NCBI GenBank assembly: GCA_014529385.2
Contig: CM043947.1
Location: forward strand, 130,164,391 to 130,228,390
Reading direction: 5' to 3'
Origin: Adiantum capillus-veneris
Lineage: Eukaryota > Streptophyta > Polypodiopsida > Polypodiales > Pteridaceae
Length of the DNA: 64,000 bases
Shown here: positions 31,945 through 41,738 of the stretch, one piece after another
Layout: the number at the start of each line of letters is the position of its first letter
How positions within the stretch are numbered: position 1 is the first letter of the stretch
Made by a program: the position numbers and the translations under genes
The notes under the pieces: generated by a model
What the model was told of the DNA's origin: nothing
The model's input: only the letters and a program-made list of their open reading frames with translations
Databases searched by the model: none

Positions 31945-34795
31945 ATGAACCTCGTCAATATGGAGGGAATGAGGCTAACATGGAGGGACGAAGGCGCAGC
32001 CGCTATTCACTTTCCATTAAACCTGCACATTTGGCTAATGGCGCACTCCTCAAATGGCACAAATTTTACCCAGAAACGAGCCAAATATCACCTTCACATT
32101 GATTTGGACAATGAGTACCAACCATTGATTAAGCACAGTAAAACAAACACACATATACCTCCCGCTTCCATAGACACGCTCAGAGCTCAGGGAGCTAAAC
32201 ACATAGATATCTGGACGAGAGGCTCTCTCTACCCTAAGAATCCAATGACTAATGCATCTCCACCGTTTGTCAATCCTACAAGCTTATTGACCTTTGCTGG
32301 TGATGGAGAAAAGGGCCTTCTGGGTTATTGTAAATCTCTTACAAGAGAAGCTGAAACTTACAAGAGCATTCTCCAAGCTCAACAATGTGAGATTGTTCGC
32401 CTTTCACATTTACATTCTACAGATCAGGTTACCATTTTGCAACATAAAACAGAGGTACAAGAACTGAAAGGAAAGGTGCGAAGTTGTCAAATGAAGGACA
32501 CCATCTTGGGTGGTCGTATCCGAAAGAAGAAATTGCGCAATCTTGAAACATTGTAGGTTGCATTAGGAGGTCTCAAGAAAAGAATCCGAGCATTAAGGTG
32601 ATGCTTCTTGGTTGGCTACATTGTCTTAGTTAAGTAATCTTTTTGTTTTTTCTTGTTATGCATTGTTTTCATGTGCCTAAATAGTGTTAGTGAAGCAAAT
32701 TTTCTGTTATTTACTTATGCATTGTCTTCATGTAGAGATTCAATCCATCCTGACAAGGAAAACATTGACCCCAAAGCCAATATAGGAAAGAGATTGAAGC
32801 CACTTATAAGTAGAAGCCTGGCAGCAGATATAGTACATGACAAGAAGTTTAAGGTCCTACAACGAAATGTAGTGGACCGCTTTATTTCAGAGAACTCAGT
32901 GCCTGCAAAAGAGATACAAGGCACACTTGATTCACTTGGTGTAATCAAAAGAGGATATTCGGCTATCCAAAAGTCTATCTCATCCATCTTTCTTAAGAAG
33001 GGTATAAAATCCAAACTTCTACCATCAGCCTCAAGTGTTTGGAAAGAGAGGCTTCAGCTTAACGAGGCACAGGGAGACTATCTTGGACAGCCTTTTCATA
33101 TTAAAGCAACTTACAGTGGCCATGGAGCAAACATGGCATATGATGAGTTCAATAATATTTTTATGGACCTGCGGATATTACAGAAGAGAATGGTGGAGTT
33201 TTACAACATCACATTTGAAGAGTCACGAGGGGTATTACATTTTGTGTTAAAACTGGATGAGTGTGAGCTTGTTAAAGAGAAAAAGCTAGAGCATGTTACT
33301 ATTACTTTAATGAATAGAGCCCTCTCAAAGTGTCCCAGTGATGATCCTTTATATTTTAGTGTTCAATCAGAATCTAACATATGGTGGCTTGGTGCGTTTG
33401 AGGTAAGCGAGATTCTCAAGTAAGCTCAAATGTTCACATCTACTTAAGTCTCATTTATTTTGTGTTGCAGGTAAAGAAAGAAGATCATGAGATTCTATAT
33501 TGGGTGTTCCATCGAACTAATATTCCGGAGGTGATTGATCGACAGACTAACCAGGGAGAGGTACTACGTCTAGATGGAAGGGGAGACTTTCAAGTTCAGT
33601 GGCATCTTGCAGGTGACCTCAAAACATTAAAGTGCATGTATAATTGTGGAATGGGTGCATTGGCAAAGTCGCCGTGTTTGCTCTGCATGAAGCCTGCAAA
33701 GGTCATGGACCCAAAGTGGTGGAGAAAAGCTCCAACACGTCACATTGAGGATCCTGCTTTTCGACTGGTTTTGAAAATACCACTTGTGAATATCCACATT
33801 TGTACAATGCATGCCATTTGTAGAATTGTGGAGAAATTGGTCTACTTATACATCGGGTTTGCTTGGAAGATTAAGAACTCGGCAGAACGACAAGTAGACC
33901 TGCAATGCTTAGAAATGGTACTGTCGGATATGGGGCTTCATGGTGGCAATGTGAAAATCCAGTGGGATAAAAAGAGATCAACTGCTGAGAAGGATGTCCC
34001 ATGCAAACCATCCATCGGTGGGGTGAAGACACGGAGGTTTTTATCTAAGCCCCAAGGTAGAAGAGATCCGAAGCTAACAAAACATGGAAAAATATATAAC
34101 ACATCTTATGTTAGCAAGGTAGAGTATCAGAGCTGGAAAAAGCTACATATTGCAGTCAAAGACCAAGAACCAACTACTCGTAACGCGAAGGCTGAGGTTT
34201 GGCGATCAATAGACATCCTATTTTTGATGTGCGACAAAGATGACTGGTCACAAGGTGATATGAACAATTTCAAGGGAAATCTCAACCTTCTGAAAAAATC
34301 ATTCAAGACAGCATGGACAGACACCCAGATTACTCACTACATGGTATTATCGTGTATTTCATTCTCTCTTATGTGCAAATATGTGACTGTAAAACATTCT
34401 AACTAATCTGTTTTCATATCCAACACATCATCTTCAATTATTTACCATATTTTATACAAAAGTATGGGAACCCGGCAATATGGAATACCCAAGGGATGGA
34501 AAAGTCTCATTACATGGCGAGAAATGCTTATTTCAGGCACACACGACATGGTGGCTCTCGAATCAAGGCTAACAGTTTGAGAGAACTATTTGAATGGTTC
34601 TATCGTAGAATCATTCATCGAATGCAGTCAAACGAAGTCTTGGAAAATTCAGCAACATCACAAGCCATCAGACATTTACAACAACAAAAAGTTAAAAGAT
34701 CAATGGCATACAACAACTCCGGAGCTCGTGAAAGTCAACGAAGGTGGAGAGAGACAATGGTGTATGTGAATCACAAGTGGAGAAAGATACTCTGA
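31945..34795 (+). pseudogene. Gene A: DDE/RNase H-fold transposase candidate (four exons)
   Basis: Exons 31945-32597, 32736-33402, 33471-34343 and 34463-34795 join in phase at GT-AG sites (about 841 codons), with one stop, TAG at 32554. Exon 1 encodes a charged N-terminus with a coiled coil. Exons 2-3 carry 'LHFVLKLDECELVKEKKLEH', then 'VQWHLAGDLKTLKCMYNCG' and 'SPCLLCMKP'. Next is 'ICTMHAICRIVEKLV', and exon 4 has 'GNPAIWNTQGMEKSHYMARN'. The order D (LKLDE), D in a 'GDLK.L.....G.....S.C..C' box, H-rich helix, then E in 'QG.E' is what I recall from an uncharacterised transposase family in animals, algae and plants. The suggested catalytic triad is inference. It is the leftmost gene, reading inwards from the left TIR, as expected for a transposase. 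Confidence 0.6.
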
Positions 34796-34858
34796 GTGGA
34801 TGACATTGTACAAAATTTATGTAATACATGATCTTATACAATTGCTACTTGAAGTGTA

Positions 34859-35313
34859 TCAAGATTTTGAAGGTTCAATTTTGTTTTTTGGCACGTCACC
34901 CTTGTAACGAATCATGAGATGTTTGCCATACTCTAAAAGTTCATCTGGGTTTTGTCTACCAAGAGCTAGTGCCATTGCTGTGTAGGTGTAGTAATACGCT
35001 GCCCGACCACCTGTATAGCCCGGACAGTAACCAAAACAATCTCTAGCAAACACTTTGTCCACAAGAATGACTTTATCTGCACTTTTGGGCAGCACCGGTC
35101 CACCCAAGAAGCGTGATAGTGTCTTGAATGTGTAAGTTGCTATTGAACCCTCTTGTGACATGGAATTGTGAAAAACTACTATCAGCGACTCGCAAAGCTT
35201 TGAAAGGTACTGCGCTAGGGCCGCATCCCTTCCTCGATACTCTCGAGTCCGCCGCCGAAGGAAGTCATCCTTGTCAGCAATCCAAGACTGCACATATCAT
35301 GTCAGAAGTGACA

Positions 35314-35374
<61 letters not shown>

Positions 35375-36701
35375 ACCATGAAGCTCTCATCCTGCAGAAA
35401 GAGGTTTTCTTGCCACAAGTCTACAGATGTAGTTGACCCCTGACCTGAATGGTTAAACCAATCCTCCACTTCTTTGTTACTTGTTGATGGTCTTAGGCTT
35501 TGTCTTATTGCTTGGAAGGTGGCTTCATCAGGTAGTGTCTCCTTGTATTTTTCAGCTTTCTCAAAGAATCTTCGAAGGCATTCCATTGGATTGCTGGATG
35601 TTTCCATTGCCTCATCATCACTACTATCCTCTGAAACAAATCCACTCCTCTCCTCTTGGACTCTAGAAATAATAGCCAGGGAGAAATCCTCCCTTAAATA
35701 AAAGACACTTTGCACATCATGTAAGAAGATATAGGTCCTGTCTCCAATCCTGAAGTCAGGCACAGCAGGCAACATCATCTGAGCATGCTTCTCAGTGAAG
35801 TTACTGACATCCAATGGAAGTTTGATTTCTGTGGTTTTCACAGAGAGCATCTTCCTTCTTTGTACTTCAATTGCCTCAACCTCAAGGTCGACTGTGTCTT
35901 CAACCTCCTCGACTTCTTGTATATGAGTTGTCTCCTCGCATTCTTCATCTGGTGCTGCATCCTGCTCCTCTAACACCTCATCAGGATTCTGCATGAGGAA
36001 TCCAAACAGGCTGTTCAAGTAAATCATAAAGCCAAAGGCTTCCTGAATGAGTTTGCATTCTTTTTTATGCAAAGGGAAGGCTGAATGTCGGCAAGAAGGT
36101 GGTAATTCCCTATACTTCTTCAGTCCCTGTCCCTTTCCACCACAGTCATTTAAATGCACAAGAGTCATAGTAGGCAGAACAACCCTCCCTACCTGCACCA
36201 TCACTTCAAACTTATCTCTGTAGGACTGCAAGAAATTACTGTGCTGAGCTAACAGGTCTTCAATGTCAAACTTTGGATTAAACATAGAATGAGCTAGATC
36301 AAACTTGTCCCCAGCACCACAAGATGCTGCAAAATCAAACAGCCTCTCATCAGTTGCAGCTGGGTCTTCCACAGAAGACACATCCTCTTTGGCTTTACAT
36401 TTAGTTGCACAGGGACTACTTTCTAGCACATCTGCATCATCTGAGAAGTCTATATTCCTCTTTCTTGTATTTTTCTTCACAAGTACTGTACAGGGCACCA
36501 CAGCCTTGTAGGGTGAGGGATCCTCTTGCCCTGGTGACCTCTCTGATTGATCTTCACCAATTGACTTTTCTTCAGATATGTCCTGACAAAAGTCAACAGT
36601 TCTTTTGGCAGAAACATTAAGCAACTAACCCTGCAAAGGTTGAAATCCTGGCACAAGCTCTGGGTCTGGTTTCAGCCTCTTCTGCCTACTGGACCTTAAT
36701 C
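34859..36701 (-). pseudogene. Gene B: unknown transposon protein (two or more exons)
   Basis: Exon 36701-35377 (after an acceptor GAATAG) and exon 35287-34859 join in phase across an 89-bp intron (GTAACT to TGCAG). The only interruption is a TAG at 36625-36627. The protein of about 580 residues is acidic in the middle ('EEVEDTVDLEVEAIEVQRRK'), with folded-looking parts 'FNPKFDIEDLLAQHSNFLQS', 'RELPPSCRHSAFPLHKKECK', 'MLPAVPDFRIGDRTYIFLHD' and C-terminal 'FGYCPGYTGGRAAYYYTYTA'. The Cys/His spacing 'C..H....HKKEC' is MYND-finger-like at most. I do not recognise the family. It converges on gene A. Confidence 0.5.
35288..35376 (-). repeat. Intron of gene B made mostly of (GA)n
   Basis: Donor ATG|GTAACT and acceptor ATATGTGCAG|TCTTGG bracket about 27 GA units (plus strand). 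Removing it joins '..DESFM' to 'SWIADKDDF..' in phase 0. Without splicing the frame reads a Ser-Leu run to a stop. Confidence 0.75.
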
Positions 36702-36705
36702 CTAT

Positions 36706-36727
36706 TCATCAGGAAACATGACAAGTC

Positions 36728-36809
<82 letters not shown>

Positions 36810-36872
36810 GATATATATATATATATATATATAATATCTGTCTCTCACCAAAGCACAAACAAAAACACGCAT

Positions 36873-36924
<52 letters not shown>

Positions 36925-36948
36925 AAGAACACTAAAAAAATACACATA

Positions 36949-37015
<67 letters not shown>

Positions 37016-37684
37016 TATGTGTTTATTTGTACTAAAGGCGCGCAAGGACGAAAACGTGCTTTTTGCAACTCTCTATGCGCACCTTAAGTACAATTGAGGG
37101 AAAGGCGCGTAAGGATGTAAACGTGCTTTTTGAGAGAGTCATAACTATACTATAGGCGCGCGGAGAGAGCTGCAGCTAGTTTTTGGTTGGCTCTGCGCGC
37201 CGTTAGTAACGGGGACAGAGAGGGGAGGGAGAGAGAGAATGTGTATATCTCTGTGTGTGTGTCTGTGTGTATGTGTGTGTGTGTGTGTGTGTCTCTGTCT
37301 ATGGAAGTATGTGTTGAGGTGTTTGTGTGTGTGTGTGTGTGTGTGTTGAACAACAGTCTGGGTTTTTCTTTGTTTACACACACACACACACAATTTGTAC
37401 CAACTGTTGGAAATACAGAGAGAAAGAGTGAGACATCACCTTTTGTTGGTGGGGTTTGCAGAAACTCCAAGGGAGGTGTCTCCTCCATTGCTTTTTGTGT
37501 GTCAAACTGACTCTGTCTCTCTCCCTCCCTCTCTCTCTCTCTCTGAGAGTAAGGAGTCCCTCTCTCTATCTCTCTCTCAATCTGTGTCTCTCCCTCTCTC
37601 TATCTCTCTCACAATCTGTTCTCTCTTTCTCTCTCTCTGTCTCTCTATCACTCTCTCTCTCTTTATCACTCTCTCTCTTTCTAT

Positions 37685-37750
<66 letters not shown>

Positions 37751-38355
37751 TGTTCTCTCTCTTTCTCTCTCTCAAAATCACACTTATAACGGATACACAC
37801 GGCGGCGCCCCACGTGTTACTATAAATTAGATTATAATTGCATGTTGTCACACGTGCGGTCATTATTGAGACCGTATACTTTTGTACGTCATATATAGAG
37901 GTCAAGAGAGAGAAAAACCACACCTCGTGAAAGAGAGTGAGTGAAAGAGAGAGAGAGAGAGAGAGAGAGAGTGCAAGAGCCGTCGTCTGCGTCTTCGACA
38001 GCAAGCGACCCATCGACATAACGAAGGTCTGCCTCTCCCTCTGCCTTTGCCTCTATCTCTCTCTCTCTCTGTTTCTGTCACAGTACCAAGCTCAGTCTTA
38101 ACAAACAACACACACAAACAGTCACAAACACAACACACACAACACACACACACACACACTCACAAACACACAGACACACATATAAAACATACACACACAC
38201 ACACAGAGACACAAATATAACATACACAAACACACACACACACACACACACACATAGAGAGAGACACACACACACACACACACAAATATAACTTACACAC
38301 ACACACACACAAATACAGACACACACACACACACAGACACACACACACACATAGC

Positions 38356-38388
<33 letters not shown>

Positions 38389-38659
38389 TATATATACCAA
38401 AGGCGCGCGTAGAGAGGCATAACTGGTGTGCATGTCTCTATGTGCGCCGTTAGTACTGTGCATTGACCAGTGTATGTCTGAGTGTTATAGAGAGAGGATG
38501 TAAGGCGGGGAGAAGAGAGAGAGAGAGTGAGTATTTCTTTTACCTTATACTAACGGTGCACGGAGGTGTTTGTTGAGGTCAAAACGTGCTCCACGTGCGC
38601 CTTTAGTAATGGGCTCTCTCACTCTCTCTCTCTCTATTTAAATATGCTAAGCTATAGAA

Positions 38660-38721
<62 letters not shown>

Positions 38722-38744
38722 CTCTTCTTTTTGTGTACAGTGAA
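36706..38744. repeat. Microsatellite-dense divergent intergenic region
   Basis: Holds (CT)n at 36727-36807, 36873-36921 and 36952-37012, (AT)n at about 36813-36832, (GT)n at about 37254-37350, (CT)n at about 37510-37770, (GA)n at about 37940-37970, (AC)n at about 38105-38352, (CT)n at 38356-38390 and (GA)n at 38660-38720. It lies between the starts of gene B (-) and the H3-Ulp1-FCP1 gene (+), so both promoters should be here. (GA)n just before an ATG is a common plant 5'-UTR feature. Ser-Leu, Arg-Glu and Cys-Val frames here are not genes. Confidence 0.85.
37029..37092. repeat. Short GC-cored hairpin element, copy 1
   Basis: 'TACTAAAGGCGCGC' is mirrored about 50 bp later by 'GCGCACCTTAAGTA', a hairpin with TACTAA ends. 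Similar hairpins lie at about 37149-37213 ('TACTATAGGCGCGC' to 'GCGCGCCGTTAGTA'), 38394-38457 ('TACCAAAGGCGCGC' to 'GTGCGCCGTTAGTA') and 38549-38612 ('TACTAACGGTGCAC' to 'GTGCGCCTTTAGTA'). A half copy is at about 37100-37130. I recall very similar 'TACTAATGGCGCACC' palindromes in subterminal regions of angiosperm CACTA transposons. Confidence 0.65.
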
Positions 38745-39571
38745 ATGGCTAGAACAAAAGCCACTGCAAGGAAGGCAGGCAAGGGACCAGGATTAGCATC
38801 TAAAGCAAGTAGCAGATCTGCAACCCCAAAGAAAAGACCTGGAAAACCCAATAAAATTTTGAAAGGGCCAAGGGTGAAGAAGTTACAAACCTGCATGGGA
38901 CTTTTCAGAGAAATCAGAAAGGCACAGAAATGTGTAGATTTATGCATACCAAAGCTGCCCTTTCAGAGGATGGTGAGGTCCATATGTGAAGAAGCTACCT
39001 GGGGCACCAAAAGGTGGAAGGTGGTGGCATTAATGGCTCTACAAGAAGCAGTAGAGGACTTCCTACTGGAGTACTTCAGTGACATGACCATTGTTGCAGC
39101 CCATGCCCACAGGGTTACTATAATGGACAAAGATAGTGAGACACTGAAAAGAATAAGGTGGAGGTATGACAAACTACTGGTCCCCAATGTCTGCAAGGAT
39201 AAGAAAATGAGGGAAATTTTGTTATACCCCCCGGAGCTAGTGCCACAACTCACAGTTGTAGATTTCACACATGATGTGAATACAAGGGCAAGGGCAGAGA
39301 CTATTGCTCGCCAAACAGAGGACATGAGGGAAGCAGAGCTTAAGGAGAAAGCAAAAGTAGCAGTGGAGTCCCAGAGGCAAACAGAATGCAATGTGACCCT
39401 GTCCATAGAGGCAAGCAATCAAGAAACTCTACTTTCAATGAAGGATGGTTTGCTTGCAGAGATACCATTTGTAGATGGAGCCAGAAAGCTAGCTCTAGAA
39501 AAAGTGGACATTAATTTATTGCAGAATCCAGATGCTCAGATTTCAGACACAATTATCTATGCTTGTCTTAA
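38745..39571 (+). CDS. H3-Ulp1-FCP1 gene, exon 1: histone H3-like protein plus Ulp1 start
   Basis: The ATG at 38745 opens 'MARTKATARKAGKGP', which is the histone H3 tail (ARTK, ARK and GK retained, with Lys4 and Lys9 equivalents present, Gln5 and Ser10 changed to Ala). Residues about 45-140 are a complete H3 fold: 'REIRKAQK' and 'IPKLPFQRMVRSI' (alpha-N and alpha-1), loop 1 'EEATWGTKRWKVV', alpha-2 'ALMALQEAVEDFLLEYFSD', and 'AHAHRVTIMDKD' with 'LKRIRWRY' at the end. The Trp in loop 1 and 'EDFLLEYFSD' recall plant centromeric H3, while the tail recalls canonical H3. The same open frame continues through a charged helix ('RARAETIARQTEDMREAELK') to 'DAQISDTIIYACL', the N-terminal substrate-binding block of Ulp1 proteases. 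The fusion needs no splicing. Exon 1 ends at donor GTAAGT (39572). Confidence 0.88.
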
Positions 39572-39643
39572 GTAAGTGTTACTATCTTGCTAGCTTTGAA
39601 AACTCAGATAATAGGTTTGCTAACTCAGGTAGAGTCTCTGCAG

Positions 39644-40176
39644 CCTGATCAAAAGTCAACTCCCACTGCACACCCACACAGAGGTGTTTCTTCTTGATCC
39701 ACAAATGTTAGTGATTATTAGAAAAAAGAACAGTCCATCTGGGACCTTTGAGAGTTGGTTTCTCCACTGTGCTATGCTGGAAGTTACTGTCATCATCTTT
39801 CCATATGAGAACAACCATCACTGGAGTCTCATATGCCTTGATGTTGACCAACCAGCAGTGTGGGTGTTCAATTCAATAAAAGGAACCCACCCTGAAATTA
39901 GGCTGTAAGTGTTTTGTATCAGAAAGTGTTTCTTATAGATATCCATGTAAATTTGAAGCCTCATGCTAACATCTTGACATTGCTTTGTGCAGTTGTATAA
40001 AGAGGTTGTTGCTTGCCTATGGCAAGCTATGTGGAAGGTATGAACTATACAAGGCCCCAATCAAAGATGTACCTGTCCCAAATCAAACCGATGGAAATTC
40101 TTGCGGCTGGAGATGTCTTCTCCATGCAGAATATGTCCTGCAAAGCTACTTTGCATAAAAACCTTTCATGACTAAG
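39644..40176 (+). CDS. H3-Ulp1-FCP1 gene, exons 2-3: Ulp1/SENP-like C48 protease domain
   Basis: Exon 2 (39644-39904) and exon 3 (39993-40176) join exon 1 in phase (acceptors CTCTGCAG and TTTGTGCAG, donor GTAAGT at 39905). Ulp1 proteases cleave SUMO or related modifiers. Visible blocks are 'EVFLLDPQMLVII', 'NNHHWSLICLDVD' (catalytic His), 'AVWVFNSIKGTH' (position of the catalytic Asp, here Asn) and 'NQTDGNSCGWRC' (Gln of the oxyanion hole and catalytic Cys), then helix 'LLHAEYVLQSYF'. A TAA at 40156-40158 interrupts the frame, consistent with Gln to stop, after which 'KPFMTK' leads to the next donor. His-Cys are kept. The Asn may weaken or alter activity, as may occur in transposon copies of this family. 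Confidence 0.82.
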
Positions 40177-40257
40177 GTATCCATTTGGCAATGCATTCAG
40201 TTAGTTTTGGTTTAGTCTATGAAAGAATTCTTACCATGTGGTCTTTCAATTTTGCAG

Positions 40258-40890
40258 AGTGCTTCAAAAAACTACACATATGATTATTTGCAAAGATACC
40301 GGGTAAGTTTAATACAACACCTGCTTACTATGTCTAGCCCCAGAGAGCTTGAAGATAGCGGCTTGGATGACCGCACTATTGATCTAACAATACATGACGT
40401 GCCACCACGACAAACCCCTGCATCTGATACAGTGGAATCACAATGGGCCGAGGGGGTCATATCAGCAGAAGATGAAAGAGCCGAGGATGAGGAAAGGTCA
40501 AATGAGCATATGGAAGGTGCTAGTGTACAACCAGAGGAGACAATGAAAGAGCCAAGTCAGCCAGTGGAGGAGCCAAAAGAGCCTATGGCTGAAACCCAAG
40601 ATGAGGAAAGAAGGCCTATAGATGAGCAAAAGGATATGGATGAGGAAAGCAGGCCTAGGGATGAGCAAACTCATATGGATCAGGCAAGGATGTATGAGGC
40701 AAGCTGGTCAACCGAGGGAGAGGAAAAGACCTTGGAGGAAACCTTGAATGAGGCAGAAAGAGCCATGGGGGAGACCCCTGATGAAGATGTGAATGATGAC
40801 TATGAAGATAAAGCAGAGGAGAGCAACAACGACATGAACACTACAGAGACCCAGTATGGACCCTTGCTACCTGTAGATACGGTTGTTCCG
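40258..40890 (+). CDS. H3-Ulp1-FCP1 gene, exon 4: acidic repeat linker
   Basis: After acceptor TTTTGCAG the exon reads 'NYTYDYLQRYR', the last helix of the protease, and then a low-complexity acidic linker of about 185 residues. The linker has short imperfect repeats ('EERRPIDEQKDMDEE' and 'ESRPRDEQTHMDQ') and a DLTI motif ('DDRTIDLTIHDV') that resembles a SUMO-interacting motif (hydrophobic core next to acidic residues). It ends at a GTAATG donor (40891) in phase with the FCP1 exon. A SUMO-binding site beside a SUMO-type protease domain would make sense but is inferred. Confidence 0.6.
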
Positions 40891-40962
40891 GTAATGTCTA
40901 TTCAAGTATGGCAAAATATGTTCAGCTTCTAACTACTTATATGTACTTGTCAACTTTTACAG

Positions 40963-41527
40963 AGGTTGATTATCTTGGACGTCAATGGATTGCTGCTGAT
41001 GCGGGTGCCTCTCGGTGACACAGAACCCTTTGAGGATTTGCAAACGTTTCGGATGGAAACTTGTCGAGTCGTGGTTCAATCCAGGAACCAAGGAATTTAT
41101 TCAGTTTCTTCTTCCGCGCTTCAGAGTTGCCATATGGTCTTCAATGCAAAGGCAAAACTTGTCGCCACTAGTTACAATAGTTTGCAGTGTATGCCACGCT
41201 CACACGTCATATTTTGCCTTTTTGTATGATCAAAGAAAATGCGTTACCATTGAGGGCCACTACCACCCTAAAAAACCACACTTACCTCTTTTGTACAAAC
41301 CGTTTAGCCAAATCGGTGTACCCTTTGATGCAACTAATACACTACTGATTGATGATACTCCTGAAAAGGGAGAACTAAATCCGCTGGGAACAACTATCTC
41401 ACCACCTTCTTTCGAGGGGCATTCCTTCGATTTTTACCTTGAAGACATTCTGATTCCATACTTACAGAAATTGTATCTCAGTCCATTGTTCACGGACGAG
41501 TTTGTACTTTCTAATGAATTAAGATGA
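40963..41527 (+). pseudogene. H3-Ulp1-FCP1 gene, exon 5: FCP1/NIF-like HAD phosphatase domain
   Basis: After acceptor 'acttttacag' the exon begins 'RLIILDVNGLLLMRV', HAD motif I (nucleophile Asp kept, second Asp replaced by Asn as in a group of plant FCP1-homology proteins). A one-base frame change lies between about 41015 and 41075. The next frame has 'NPGTKEFIQFLLPRFRVAIW' with 'SS' (motif II), 'NTLLIDDTPEKGELNP' (motif III/IV acidic pair) and a C-terminal helix to the TGA at 41525. These domains dephosphorylate Ser/Thr in RNA polymerase II tails and other proteins. Joining to exon 4 is in phase, so it may be one polypeptide of about 820 residues with the histone and protease. It could also be a separate gene. 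Confidence 0.78.
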
Positions 41528-41557
41528 CTCTTCTATCATGTCTTTGTCTTGTCTAAC

Positions 41558-41561
<4 letters not shown>

Positions 41562-41604
<43 letters not shown>
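41562..41604. repeat. (GA)n microsatellite
   Basis: About 21 GA units in the 3' flank of the fused gene, between it and the convergent gene C. Confidence 0.95.
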
Positions 41605-41608
<4 letters not shown>

Positions 41609-41738
41609 ACATGGTAAAGAAATGTATTTCAAGCACACTTTTTCACAGGGCACAATTGAAAAATGAGCTCAATAAACTTCATGTATTGAAAGTCATTTGT
41701 ATACACTTGGGTTCACAAGAATATCTGTTACATTGACA

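Noticed and set aside
34859-35293. Gene B second exon as an independent gene with its own start
   Set aside because: There is no ATG at its start, and it joins the upstream frame in phase through a clear 89-bp intron.
38733-38744. Alternative GTG start for the H3-like protein
   Set aside because: The ATG at 38745 begins exactly at the conserved H3 N-terminus.
36709-38950. Long Arg-Glu, Ser-Leu, Cys-Val and Thr-His reading frames
   Set aside because: They translate (GA)n, (CT)n, (GT)n and (AC)n microsatellites and have no other sequence content.
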